A stretch of DNA of 64,000 nucleotides from contig CM035234.1 in the NCBI GenBank assembly GCA_020226215.1, positions 46,937,275-47,001,274 of the forward strand. The letters run 5' to 3'. This DNA is from Sindora glabra. Its lineage: Eukaryota > Streptophyta > Magnoliopsida > Fabales > Fabaceae. This document shows positions 10,264-22,378 of this stretch, piece after piece. How positions within the stretch are numbered: position 1 is the stretch's first letter; the number at the start of each line of letters is the position of its first letter. Under the pieces are notes generated by a model, which had not been told where the DNA came from, did no database searches, and was given only the letters and a program-made list of their open reading frames with translations. Made by a program: the position numbers and the translations under genes.

Positions 10264-13200
10264 TGTAATATCTCATATTAATATTTAAAATTTTATAGAT
10301 TTTAATGATGGGAAATATTTATTTGTTTGGTATACAATTAGTTTTAAAATTTTATTCCTTAATATTTGAAAATTTTGGCTAGAGCTATTTTTGCAAGTTA
10401 GGAATATTTTTATGATTGAAGGTCTAAAGATTTATAGAATTAATTGTTTATATCTAGTAAATTATTTTTGAAATTATGAAAGTTTTCACATGTTTAGAAA
10501 AAATTATTAGTGATTATGAAGGTAAGGATTTATGGAATAATGTGTTTGTAGTTTATAAATTATTTTCAGAGAGTGGGGAAACTTGAAATAATTATTTTAG
10601 GACCTTTAAATATATTTATATATTAAAGGAGGATTAATATATTCATAATTGTTTTCAACAGCTTTGTTTTTCTTTTCCTGAGTAGAGTACAGCAGCAGCA
10701 AAACTCGACCTTTCCATATTTTTTTTATTCTTACTATAACGCTACTTCATGCTCTCATCGGAAGCCGTGTTGTGCGATTGGAAATTAGGGAGCTAAGCGG
10801 AGTTGGGCGGAGCTGTGTGATCTATGGGAGGTTGAAGCTTCTGTCTTTTTCGGTGCCATCTACAGTTGTTCCAACCATCACAGTGTGCGATTGTCTTGTC
10901 CTTTTCTAGTTGCCACCAATACTGCCATGCAGGGGAGCCACACGGAGCGATTTGCGACAGGAGAAGTTAGCCGAAAACATGAAGCTTCAATTTTCGTTGA
11001 ACAAAGCTTCCTCGCCAGCGGCGAAGCTCATGGTGGCTTCTTGGAATGGTAGTGAGTACTTATATATCATAAGATTTAATACTTATGATGATCCGGGGTT
11101 TAAATGAAGAATAACCACTTTTATGTATTCAGAGAAAAATGATGAGATATATTTGTTAAAATAAAATTGTTATACTACAAAGTGTTTAAGTAGCAAGATT
11201 GGGATCTATTGATATCATTAATATTACTAGTGTTGGTTATTTAAAATAAGGTTAAGAAAAACCCCATTTTACAACAGTTCAAGTGGTTATAGGGAAATTT
11301 ATGTAGAAAATTTTGAAATGTATGATGATGTCTAAGAGAAATAAGATTTTCAGGTCATGGAACATTGAAATAATATAGTTAGAAAAAAATATATGCATGG
11401 GATGTTATATTTTAGTACTTTAAAAAGACTCACGCTTAGTTCAAGGAAACCTAATTGTGTTTGAATGAGTTGGGTAAATAAAGCTAAAGATACCAGGAAT
11501 TTAATAGGTAGTTTCATGAAATGGTGATAATGAGATATCTTTATGAAGTTTTACTATTTATAATATTGGTAATATTTGAAGCTTAAAGAAGTTCTTGTTT
11601 ATAAAAGTTTCTAATTTCTATAATAATTTCAAGGATATAAGAAAATAGTAGTATCAAGTGAGTTTCTATAGTTTGGAACCTTAATATTTTCACATGTGTG
11701 GATTTGATTTCAAATTATCATATAATAGCATATATTAACTTCAAGAGATAATATTAGAAAAGTAAAGAAGTTAATGATCTAAATAGCTAATATGTTATAG
11801 ATATGAAATTGGAATTGACATGATTGGAAGGAATGCTTATTTATTCATAAATCATTATTGCAAATTACAAATAGGAAGGAGAAAGCAAAGTTGAAATTGG
11901 ATACTTCAGGATAAATGGAATAAGCAAATATGGGACTATATATCTCACCATTAATTTTATCTTAAGATAAGATAATTTAATTGTATTCTTCTTATTGGTG
12001 ATATAGATTTCATACTTATTATATGAAATTAGTTTCATGACATAAGAGTAATTAGCTATTAATGGATGATAGTTAATCAGATATGTCATTATTAGCTACT
12101 GATTGATTGATTGATTGAGATAGAATTGTAATAAATCATATTGTGATTCTATTATTTGATTTGATTACCCGTGATTGTTGAATAATTATTTATGTAAGCT
12201 TGTATTAGATATGATGATATGAATAGAGTAAAGCTCTAACAAATTTATTATATTATGAATTGAGCTTTATGAGGCATTAGGATAAGTTATGAACTAACCT
12301 AGAGTAATGATATTGGATATTGAGATCTGTGATGCAAAGATGATACAAATGCCGAATGGAAAATTCTCGACAAATTATATAAGAAGGGTATAAAATTGAT
12401 ATAAGAGCTGAATGGGAAATTCCTAATGTTCAGTTGAAAAAAATGTGGAATTAATTTGAAATCAAAAGGTAGCCAAAAGAAATTACATGTATGCTTACTA
12501 TAAATGGATGTGTGATATCATGAAATATCAAAATTTGTCTATGATTGATTATTACTATTTGATTTGTGTGTGATTGAGCCTTAATCATTTTTTGTGAATG
12601 TGATGATCACCCAGAATGGGAGGTGAGTGATTAGTTAAGATTATGATCTTTTGTGATACGAGAAATAAAATCTAGTTATATGCAGGAGCACATTCGATTT
12701 GAAGTTTAGTGCTATGTAATTCAGACATACAAGGAAATGGGTTTGTGATTGGTTCTCGTTTAAAACATGATTAGTATATAACTTTACAAATATATAAAGT
12801 TAAATCTCCTACAAAGTAATAGTAGATGTATATTCATTGAGTTTCTAAAACCCACTCTATTTAATTTCAATATTTTCAAGTTAAATAAGTGCCTCTGAGT
12901 CTCATGGCATCTATGGAGATCCAAGACCGCCTTACTATGAGATTTGATAGCTAGGACTAGAATCAACAATTAAATCGAGTTTTGATGAATTAAATGATGT
13001 GATGAATTGATCATATGTGTATAAGTATGAAATTGTATTGTTCTATGTGTACGTTGATTACTGTTATATTTGAAATAAAATAGGTTTCAAATTATAGGGC
13101 ATGTGGCCCTCGAGAAGTGTCCAAAAACAAGAGAGACTTTATCTGTTTTTTCATGAAAATTTAAAAGAAAATTACAAATCCTCATGAAACTTGGAAATTT

Positions 13201-13288
13201 TTGTAAAATAAAAAGTTTGAGAATCATTAAGGCTTGTGAAAACTGGTAATGGGATCTATACTAATCATGATCAAGACAGATCATGACA
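10264..13288 (+). mobile_element. Solo LTR C, Ty3/gypsy-like, 3.0 kb
   Basis: It starts TGTAATATCTC and ends GATCATGACA and is flanked by AGTAG duplications. Taking out LTR plus one AGTAG joins NPKSNISTI to ILRSGKEVH in one frame, which proves the boundaries. No internal region remains. A relatively GC-rich patch at 10690-11060 is probably the R/U5 leader zone; the 65-codon frame in it (10910-11107) has no recognisable similarity. Near 12890-12930 the sequence 'gtgcctctgagtctcatggc' resembles a block near the 3' end of large gypsy LTRs in the plus orientation. A (GATT)n run of about 4 lies at 12097-12117. Confidence 0.85.
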
Positions 13289-13293
13289 AGTAG
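13289..13293. repeat. Target-site duplication AGTAG of LTR C, right copy
   Basis: It matches 10259-10263 exactly. Confidence 0.85.
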
Positions 13294-13520
13294 AAATATT
13301 ACTTTTTGGGTTAGGAATTATTTAGGAAAGTAATTTGTCAAAACCATAGCATTTAAGCTCATTTAAAGGAGAAATTACTTGGCCAATTTGTGTTTATAAA
13401 TCTTACATTACAGCATCTGTTCTATACTAAAACAGTAAGTTATTGGTAACCATTTTCTTGACTAAATCCTCAAAGGATGGCATAAAAGATGAGGATAAAA
13501 TTGCTTGCTATTTTTGGAAA
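13294..13520 (-). pseudogene. Element B2 gag, part right of LTR C
   Basis: A single minus-strand frame, interrupted only by point stops, reads MPSFEDLVKKMVTNN, then TDAV..DL.TQIGQ, then IIPNPKSNIST (ending at the insertion). This matches the Athila/Tat gag segment with the 'SLEDMVK', 'IRNLETQIGQLA' and 'PNPK' landmarks. Upstream (beyond about 13520) I cannot follow it. Confidence 0.75.
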
Positions 13521-13587
13521 TTTTGTTACTACATTGACTTCAAAGGTTAAGGCTATTAGAATGAAGGTATGCTTGACTAGTTTCGTC

Positions 13588-13612
13588 CTAGTCTAGTTAG
13601 TTGCTAGACTAG
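13588..13612. repeat. Perfect 9-bp inverted repeat with 7-base loop
   Basis: CTAGTCTAG (13588-13596) and CTAGACTAG (13604-13612) are exact reverse complements separated by ttagttg. It lies between the readable B2 gag and LTR A1 and is not clearly part of either. Confidence 0.7.
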
Positions 13613-14513
13613 AGCATTGCTATATCTAAAATTAAAGTGATTTCTCTAACTAAGGTTGTAAAAGTTAGAGTAAGGGTCACATTTAAGCTACTACTATTGT
13701 TGGTGATATTAAGTGTGCCATAACGATTAGCCAAATTTAATATCTAAAATTCAAGATATAGCTAAAAACATAAAATTGTATAAAAATTTAACATTAACTA
13801 AATAATTTTAAATCAGTGAAAAACTAACCCCATATTATATATTCTATAAAATTAAGTACATGTAACACATTAAAGGGGCATAAAATAGTAGGAAATATAT
13901 AATAAACAAAGTCTTGCACATCACCATTGCCTTGTATCCCTTTTCATTTTCCCAGTTCCTCATCTTTCACATAAACTCTCTCTAGTTCTTTCTCTTCCTC
14001 TCATTAATTTAAGGCAAGGAATCACTAATTTTTCTTAAATTCTTTATCTAATTAAGATAAGAACATCTTTATTACTAAGATTATTCCTTATCTTCCTTTT
14101 AGTTTAAAAAAGTTTAATGAGTTTTGGTTTCAAAAGCAATTTAGAACCTTAACACAAGAAAACCTTTGCTTTTTAGTGTGATTAGGATTAAAAGAGCTCA
14201 AATCTAACATCCTAACATTCTCCTCTATATGAGATGAGTAGATACTTTATCTTTTCTTATTAGATTTCAAGAATCTAAGATAAGGTACATGTTTTAGTCT
14301 TTTATGGCTTTATAAACATAAATATTTAATTTAATGTTAGTAAATGGAACTAGTTTGTTTTAATAATGTAAATGGCATATTGATAATGTGTATTTATGAG
14401 ATCATGAGATTTGGTCAAGTGATGGATGTGTTAAATGTTTTAAATGGATAAATAGTGGAAAAATTGGTAAAAATTGCAAAATCCTAAGCAATAATCGACT
14501 ATGTGGTTGTGGC

Positions 14514-16076
14514 TGTTGAACCGGCCAAATTAAAATTATTGATTCTAAAGAATTTTTGTAGAAAAATAATGGGAATCAATTCGAACCTCTAAATATCTTT
14601 TTCAATAATTCTTGATGATTATTCACTAATTGATTTTATGATATAAACAGAATGAATTCTATCTAATTATGCAATTTATCAAACACAAAACATGTAGGCC
14701 TAAAATTAGTACAAAATGCTAAATATGCAAAATTGAGACTTCAAAACTAAATATAGATATGCAAGACAGAATTAAAATTAGGGGGCTTTGAAATTAAAGC
14801 AGGAAGATATCAATAGCAAAAGATCAATAATGGAATCAATAAAACAGTAGCAACGAAAATAAAAATATCAATGAATTAAATAGCTAATCTAAGGAATTTA
14901 AGATCTCTTCAAAGAATTAATTATAGATCACTATAAATTGGATTTTACAATAATTATTTACCCTTGAATTATTCGAAATCCCTGCAACAATTCATGAATC
15001 CTACGCTAGACAATCGCCTAGAATCTGATTGACTAAGATTGACAAAGTTAGACAATCGCCATAACCCCTAAGCTAGATCAAAACCAATTTAAAGATAGAA
15101 TTCAGCTAAATTAAATGAATTAATTCAGAATCCTAAACCATCCATTCATCCCTTTTCTCTCATGAAAAATTCTGATTAATTAATTAAAATTTACTACCAA
15201 TTCAAATTTAAAACACAACTTACAGAATTGAATAAGGATTATATCAAATCAACATCCAATACAAGCAGATCATGCAAATCAGAGGAGATAGATGAGGAAA
15301 AAGGGAAATTAATTATAGTTACCACCATATGAATTAAGATATCATAATTCTAGAGGAGAAAATCCTCAAATTTCCTTGAATTGACTCAGAGAATTAGCCT
15401 TCCATTAGAGAGAAAAACCAAAGAAAATTTAGAAAACTATCAAGCTGTCTCTAATCTCTCTCACGTTCTGATTCTGGCCTCTATTTATTTACAACCCTAG
15501 AAGCATAATTAGGACTGGACTTAAACTACAAACTTGTAGCTTAATATCTTAGGAAACTACCCACAAAATTTCAGCCCAATCAAACATTTCTAACTCAAGT
15601 TATAGCTAAAATATTATAGGTAGTTCAATCCAGTCCGAGATGAAATAATGAGCCACAATCCATCTTCCTTGGCCTTCAAAACGACTCAATTTCTTTAAAT
15701 GGGCTTTAGGAATGATTAGATATGGATTTTAGGGAGTAATTGGACTTGGCCTTGCATCAATTAGACACTTGGATGAATTAATCATTGCAACTGGGTCGGG
15801 TCTGGGCTTGGACAGCAACTTTATTTCCACTTTAAGCTAATATTTGACCCCCAAGATGGCAGAACTGGGTTTTCTGGTCAACATGAAAATTTTAGCTCTT
15901 TTTCTTATCTTTCCAACGGTGTATAGATTTTCCAAATCCAACATCCAAAACTCAAGTTATGATCAAAATACTAAAACAGCATTAGAAATCCAGCATTAAA
16001 CTCGAAATTCAATTAAGCCCAAATTAATGCAATTAGTCTCAAATTAATGCAAAATTGATCCAATTAAGTATCATCA
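14514..16076 (-). mobile_element. Family-B solo LTR, inverted, inside LTR A1
   Basis: The reverse complement starts TGATGATACTTAATTGG and runs to ...TTCAACA, and matches the B1 3' LTR. An example is the 'ccctgcaa.aattcatgaatcctacgctag' block near 14980-15010 against the reverse of about 7570-7610. No polypurine tract, primer site or polyprotein adjoins it. A clean target duplication was not found, so the exact ends may be off by several bases. Confidence 0.65.
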
Positions 16077-16215
16077 CCTCCTAAGGGACCTAAATATAAG
16101 GAAATATTAATAGAATAATGTTCACATTACTATGCCCTAGAAAATGCATTTTGAGAAGATATAATTAACTACATATTTGACTATCTAACCAAGAGTTACT
16201 CCCCAAAGATTGAAA

Positions 16216-16233
16216 GTTGACTATATAGTCAAC
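16216..16233. repeat. 18-bp perfect palindrome in LTR A1
   Basis: GTTGACTATATAGTCAAC is self-complementary. Diverged forms recur nearby (tagcagtcaactatatgg near 16264, taattaactatggacc near 16320) and in LTRs A2 and A3. Confidence 0.85.
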
Positions 16234-17487
16234 AATGGGCTTCTTGGATACTCTTTAAAGCCTAGCAGTCAACTATATGGTTAGTTATTAAGGCTTAATT
16301 TGTTCTTGGACCTTAGTAATTAACTATGGACCATAGAATTGCTTTCAAGGCCTTAATAATCAAGTATATAGTTAATTATACCTATCCTACTTTATTTAAA
16401 CATTATTCCTAAATGACCAATAAAGGATGAATGATTCCTAAATAGTGAGGTAAGATGTTACATGATTAAAAATAGTAAATATGTGTGTTGGAAACCATGA
16501 AATGAGGAATTGAGCTATTGAATTATATGATATATGATGTGAACAAACTTGTGATGTTGTTTATGCAATGGAATGTATTATATAGCCATACATTGAGACA
16601 TGATATTGTTGACTAATATGATAAGCATGGCTTATGCCATAATGTGATAAATAGAAGCATTATGGGATTATGAAGTGAGAAATGTGCTGGGGTGATGTGA
16701 ACATTGAAAGACCAATTTTTGGTGAAAGGTAGGTAAAGTATAAGGTTAATCTAGAAGGCACAAGGATGGAAAAACATGTAAGGTATAAGGTTAATAGAAG
16801 AGTTACAAGATGGATGTATATATTTATTTATTTATTATTATGTATTATGTTACAGAATTATAATTAAATTGTTAATTGGTTATTCTTATGTGACATGAAC
16901 ATAATAATATAGTTATTAATGAACCTCCTGTAACTATTGAAGTATAACTTGATAATTGTAAATGTTTTTGTTTTAGATTTTATAAGAGGATTATCTAATA
17001 GGTAAGATTGTTATATTATTGTCTCTATTTTTATTGGAGTATTTACTCATTGAGCCTCAAATTCTCTCCTCCATGATTTATTTTGCAGATAAACAGGTCA
17101 AGCCTCCTCTACCACCTCTTTAAAGCTAGACTAGTAGGAAGCTTATTAGTTTGGTTAGTTAGTAGCACCAGATATTTGTACATAGAATAGCTTTTAGGGA
17201 TTTATTCTAAGTATAGGCATTAAGTAGAGGAATTGAACATTGAATCCCCTTTTAGGCTAGTTAGGATAGCTTATCTTTATCTGAAAAGGAATATGAGCAA
17301 CTTAAACTTCCTTATATTTTGTAAAAACCTTATTTATGAATGAAAATTCTCCCCTTCTTAAATATCTCTTTCCTCCTTAACACCTATTATGGTTAATTAA
17401 TCAAGATGGTGATAAATAAAGTATATTAGGTTAGTGAAAATTGGGTATCAAGTTCCAACCAATCATGATTAAGTTAAAGTCATGACA

Positions 17488-18538
17488 TTGGTAGCCTTGT
17501 TAGGTTAACTTATACCTATATGAAAGAATGGCTTATAAGTTATCTTAACTATCTTTTTGTGAATAGAATTAAAGTTGTGTTAACTTGCTTAAATTAGAAT
17601 ATATTTTGATTTGCTTAAAGAATAAGAGTATAGAACGTATAATTCTCTTGTGGAAATGTTGATATGATATAGGTGAGGCTAGTAAGACTATTCAAAGATA
17701 GTTCAACACTAATTATGGCCATGATGGGTCATGACATTATAATCCTCATTATTTTCCATTTTTTAACTAGAATATTAAATAAGCAAAAGGTTATGACATA
17801 ACACTCCTTTCCCACTCCTACATTCTCATTCATCCATACATAACATAAAAGACATGTTTAACATGATTTTACTATATCAAAATTTCAAACAAAAAAGACA
17901 AATGATTTTCTTAATTAATTTATGCAAATAATTAAAATAACTATAATTAAATTTTAATACAAATTGAAATAATATAACAATGACATCGATAATAATAGTA
18001 GTGATAATAATATTAATTAATTATTTTTAGTAAATATTATTTATTTATTTATTTGAAATTAATATTTAAAATGCACAAGTTGTTTAACCTTCTTAGGTCC
18101 ATTTCATAAATTCTAAAATAGAATAACAACTCAAATTGATATTATGAAAACTTAACTTTGCAAAAAAGTTAATATATTACTATTATGATTGTGACTTATA
18201 CCATAGATGAAATAGTATAGAAAAGAAAAAGAAATTATCTATAGTCCTTCATGTCTTATTAAATCATAAGAGATGATCAAATTATCCTTTTTTTATGATT
18301 AATCAAACCTATCTTTAGCAAAATTCAAGTTAAATCTTTTCTACACAATGTTAAAATGAGAGGAAAGGCTCCACTATCAATATTAACAACAATTATATTG
18401 TTTTCACATTTTATCTTCCATTTTTATTTTCATATTTTCATACTAAAAAGAATAAATCTCATTTTGAGTCTCAAAATGTAATTTTCATTAAGGAATGTTA
18501 TTCCATTTCCCACATCCATTTTTGTATATTCCTTAAGA
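17488..18538. other. AT-rich intergenic stretch, possible A1 leader
   Basis: No gene or repeat of known family is recognisable. The first bases after LTR A1 may be a degraded primer-binding site. From about 17750 it is plain AT-rich DNA leading to the 3' side of the BCP1-like gene. Confidence 0.5.
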
Positions 18539-18544
18539 TTTATT
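18539..18544 (-). terminator. Candidate poly(A) signal of the BCP1-like gene
   Basis: AATAAA on the minus strand, about 50 bases downstream of the TAA stop. This is a normal spacing for a plant near-upstream element, but the motif is common by chance in AT-rich DNA. Confidence 0.4.
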
Positions 18545-18591
18545 ATATAATAATATAATCAAAACATATATAATTTGTGAGAAGTTTTGCA

Positions 18592-18924
18592 TTAATTTAG
18601 AAATAGAAAAAGCCAACAAGAGTAATGGAAAGCGACACCAACAATGGCAAAGTTATGAAGGGTAGAGGCAGAACTATATGTGCTAGTTGTTGTTATTGCT
18701 GCAGCAGCTTTATCAAAAGAACTAGGGGGAATAGGTCCACCAATAGGAGTAGCTAGAATAGCATTTAGTGATTTAACACCATCATCTCTAGTTTGAATAA
18801 CATTATTATTGTCTAGCCTTTTGTCTAAATTGCTGGAGGAAGCCAGGCCTTTAGTATTTTCAACGAAAGCCATGCCAATGATAACAAATAAGACAAGAGT
18901 AATAACCACAACTTGATGTGCCAT
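18592..18924 (-). CDS. BCP1-like anther/arabinogalactan-type small secreted protein
   Basis: A single-exon frame of 110 codons. The ATG at 18924 is chosen over one ten codons upstream because MAHQVVVITLVLFVIIGMAF makes a clean signal peptide starting at residue 1. The mature part has SSSNLDKR, then a central Ser/Asn-rich region, then ATPIGGPIPPSSFDKAAAA, then TYSSASTL and a hydrophobic C-terminus. The 'PIGGPIP' box, the SSASTL box and the hydrophobic tail are the layout of plant BCP1-like/arabinogalactan peptides, which enter the secretory pathway and often carry a GPI anchor. Those family members are commonly expressed in pollen or tapetum; expression here is inference. The last about 14 residues end VAFHYSCWLFLFLN. 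The +1 frame gives VSLSITLVGFFYF and a stop, closer to the family ending, so a small indel may have altered the tail. It is isolated among transposons. Confidence 0.6.
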   Translation of the reverse strand: MAHQVVVITLVLFVIIGMAFVENTKGLASSSNLDKRLDNNNVIQTRDDGVKSLNAILATPIGGPIPPSSFDKAAAAITTTSTYSSASTLHNFAIVGVAFHYSCWLFLFLN

Positions 18925-19000
18925 TTTTTTTTTTGTTAATGAGATGAGGTGCAAGCAATAGTTCTTTATTGAGAAACTCTGCTATAGTAATTATTCAAAG

Positions 19001-19006
19001 ATATAG
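19001..19006 (-). promoter_or_regulatory. Candidate TATA box upstream of the BCP1-like gene
   Basis: CCTATATCT on the minus strand, about 78 bases upstream of the chosen ATG, would give a 5' leader of roughly 45 bases. In such AT-rich DNA this is weak; an alternative 'atataaaat' lies about 125 bases upstream. Confidence 0.3.
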
Positions 19007-20690
19007 GTTGTGGTTATGATAAGTAGGTTGTAAAAGGTTTCATTTTATATTAGGATTTTCAGGATGCAAAGAACGAAATGTAAGGAAAGTCATCCATCCA
19101 TTTAAGAAATGGCTATTTTAACCAAAAAACTTATGGATTAAGTTATTACTTTTATTCATATAAGATCCCTCTTAGATCTTTGGAGATTTTATGTAACTCC
19201 AACAAAAATAGGAGAGAGAAAGAGAGAAATACATAATATTAATAATTTAATGACATCAAATGCAATAAATGATGAGCTAACTTTTTTTTCATGTAGGTCA
19301 TTAGAAAGATTTTTTTTCAATAAATAAAAGAGAGAGAATGTATTAATTCATAATAAAAGTAGTATATCTTTTTTTCTAATTTACTTAGTGTACATAGTTA
19401 GCTTAGTATACTAAGCCAAGTACACTTAATGCAACTAAGATCTCTCAAAAAGAATATTAGGAATCCATAAGTTGTTAACTTATCTAAGAGGAGAATTCAT
19501 AGACAATTAGGAGCTTTTATGTAAATTTCCATTAATAAGCATTTAATTATTTTCTTTATTAGAAAATTATCATTATCATGGTTTGTAGATATCTGCATTA
19601 CTAGCAACCAATTGATACCTAAAATAGCACTATGGCCAGAGTATGAGTTTCAAGGCATTGTAAACACTAAAAAGCTAAATTTACTTTTAACTTTAGAAAA
19701 CATATTAATCATAGGAATTATCCAAAAATGAAAAAATATATTCAATTTGACTTAAAAGTTTCAAAATGAATTAATTCTAACAAGTTAATTTAAGACTAGC
19801 ATAATTTTATCTATATTTACAATAAGGCTAGCATGAAAAAATAGAAAAGTAACCTAACCTATTAAGTGATTGCTCTAAGAATAACCTAACTTAATAAGAA
19901 CTTAAGAGTTTATCATAAGGTAGCAGTTATGACAAGTTTCATAGGAAAATATGTTTGGTTTTAGATGAAACTTGACATAAAAATCTAGAATGGTGAAAGG
20001 GTCTTATGATATGAATTTAGGATCAAATACACTTATTCATTAATTTTTCAATTTCTCCTAAATTTGAGGTATTTTTGATAATTTTGACTTGGTTTGATTA
20101 TCCAATAGGATTTTAAAACCACATGTTTGCAATCTTTACATTTTATCTTCATTTTGATATAAGATGATATGAATATCTCACCTACAACATGCAAAAAAAA
20201 ATCTTATATCAACTTGTTAAAATTATATATACTCAAACTAGAAGGCCTTCAGTGTAAATTATATTTTAAGGGTCAAATATTGGTGGCCTTAAAGAGCTAT
20301 GGCATTAAGCTTAAGATACGTGTGTTTTAGCTTAGAACATCCCTATATACTCAAAAACATAGAATGAGGAATATATTATTCAAACAAAGTTGTCCTTTTC
20401 CCTATTTAAATTAGTCCTTTACCCATTGTACCTAGATGCTATTAGTGTGGAAGTGTTCTTATGGCTTAACATGTGTAGTATTTTTACAATGCAAAAATAT
20501 TTCTTATGGAGATGTTGGACATGGGATTTCAATTGATGGATGATAAATTTTTATGTTCAACCATTTATGTCAAGAATGCTACAAGAGTTTAAGGGGAAGA
20601 CTAATAGATTGGCTAAAAGTAATAAGCATATACAACACAATTTCAAGCAAAGAGCTATTAGACCATGATAGAGTGGTGAATGCTTACTTA
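19007..20690. other. AT-rich intergenic DNA, no gene recognised
   Basis: Both strands were scanned for exons, polyprotein motifs and RNA-gene features and nothing convincing was seen. The part just upstream of the BCP1-like gene presumably contains its promoter. Confidence 0.5.
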
Positions 20691-20925
20691 TTGGCTTAAT
20701 GACTTGTTAACATGATAATATATAATATAATTAATACATTAGGTTAATATGTTTTTATATGTGTTTATAAAAAATATTAGATTAAAAAATATTAAAATCA
20801 TGTTAAAAACCTTTTAAAGTTGGATTAATAAGTTTAAGAATTTAATTTTGTTAGTATATATATTATATAAATTTATTAAAATAACTAATTTTATTTAATT
20901 TTAATAAAAAAAAATTAAATATTAA
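20691..20925 (+). repeat. AT-rich repeat also found near 57.83-58.13 kb
   Basis: Blocks 'cattaggttaatatgttttta', 'tatattatataaatttattaaaataa' and 'taaatattaaa' occur here in the same order as near 57870-58070. It may be a diverged interspersed repeat; its ends are not defined. Confidence 0.4.
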
Positions 20926-22378
20926 ATTTTTGGTGGTGAAATTTTGAAATGAAAATTTTTATGTGAAATGAATAAATTTTAATGAGGAGAGTGTGGGTTA
21001 AATATTAAGGAAAAGAGATTTTATTAATTAAATAAGTTTTAGATAAAATTTTGGGTAAATAAATTGTTTAAGTAAACTTGAAATGAAGAATTTGCTAAGC
21101 CTAGTTAAGAAAAGTGTAAAATATAAAAAAATTTAATATTTTAAGTTATTAAAGGTGAGTATGTGAATATGAAGAATATTTAGCATAAAAAGACAAAAAC
21201 ACCTTTACTTTCATTAAGTTAAACTTTAGCCTAATCTTTCCTATTTCTCCTAATGCTTAAACCCTAACTTTCCATCAACTCTCTCCTTCTCCTTCAAAAA
21301 TCTTCTTCACTTAAGTAATTTAAAAGTAAATCTTCATCAAATCCTTCAAATTAACAAGGCAAATTCTCCATAACAACTAGATTCTCTAATGTTTTCTTTG
21401 AACTTAAGGAGATTTGAGTATTTAAACCAAAAGGGGAAAATGAATCCTAATTTGGAAATCTTTAGAATTTTGGCTAATTAAGGGTAAAAGATAACACATC
21501 AAACCTTCTAAATCCTCCTTCATACAAGGAGAGTGAACATGCTCTAGCTTAAAGATTTAAATGATTTTATTTTATTTGAGTATATGTTATGGGTTTATAT
21601 GATTTTATGATAATTTTGTTGACTTATGAATTTAAAGTAATGTTTGATGTTGTACATAAGGTGCAAATGGAATGTATATATGATTTCATTAAGATTTGTG
21701 GAGTAATAAATGTGTTAGGTAGGTATATAATGACAAGATAAATATTGTTTCAAGCTACAATCTATAAAAATCATAGTAGTAGTCAATTACATAGTTAACT
21801 ATAGCCTTGAGAATTACTCTCTGGAAAGCTATAGTTGAATTCATAAGTGCAAAGTTAACCTCAAAAGGCCTATAATTGACTATAGGCAAAAGGCTTATCC
21901 TTTATATAACCGTAGTCAACTACTTAATTTGGACCTTACTCTCTAAAGGTTTGAAGTTGACTACATAATCTACTATGACTCATATGTTAGGGGTTTATAA
22001 TCGACTATTAGTAGCTAGATTCTAGCAAAGGCCTATTATGATTAATTACATAGTTGATTATGCATCCTTTCTCATGTTGTACAACTGACAACATTGTTAG
22101 TTACCCCTAGTAAATTTTAAAGAATTATGTTATTAAAAGGAACTTAAATGCAAGCATTGTATAGTATTGTGATTATTAATTATGTGATGAATGATGATGG
22201 AAATGAAATGTATGGCTATACAATAAGGCACTAGATGATTATGAATTGAAACATGAGATCTTATAAGAATGAAATTATATAGAATAATGAGAAATAAGAT
22301 AAGGCAATATGATATGTGAAAATTGGATCTAATAATCACTTGTAAAGGGATAAGGCAGATCCAGGAAGTATAAAGATG

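Larger units (their letters stand above)
8046..13520 (-). mobile_element. Element B2: Athila/Tat-like gypsy remnant, split by LTR C
   Basis: On the minus strand gag, protease and reverse transcriptase follow in order (gag 13520 to 9845 minus the insertion, PR about 9845-9525, linker and RT about 9080-8050). RNase H, integrase and both LTRs are absent: the left edge coincides with the end of the B1 LTR at 8045, and the right edge fades before LTR A1. All frames carry stops. Confidence 0.75.
13704..17487 (+). mobile_element. LTR A1, large gypsy-like LTR (interrupted)
   Basis: It belongs to the same family as A2 and A3: leader-like pyrimidine-rich sequence near 13920-14250, a 'aatcgactatgtgg' block near 14495, GTTGACTAT palindromes near 16200-16390, a 'cattgagcctcaaattctctcc' block near 17048 and the end catgaca at 17487. 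The family end is shared with A3 (32753). The start is uncertain: TGATATTAAG at 13704 is preceded by ttgg, which also follows 17487, a weak 4-bp duplication. A family-B LTR (14514-16076) is inserted in it. After 17487 'ttggtagc' may be a decayed primer-binding site. Confidence 0.55.

Noticed and set aside
10910..11107. 65-codon frame in the GC-richer part of LTR C as a gene
   Set aside because: It lies wholly inside a solo LTR, has no recognisable motif and starts within what is probably the LTR leader.
11865..12089. Minus-strand 74-codon frame
   Set aside because: Inside LTR C, AT-driven, no motif.
22133..22339. Minus-strand 68-codon frame rich in His and Ile
   Set aside because: Inside LTR A2 and low in complexity; chance frame.
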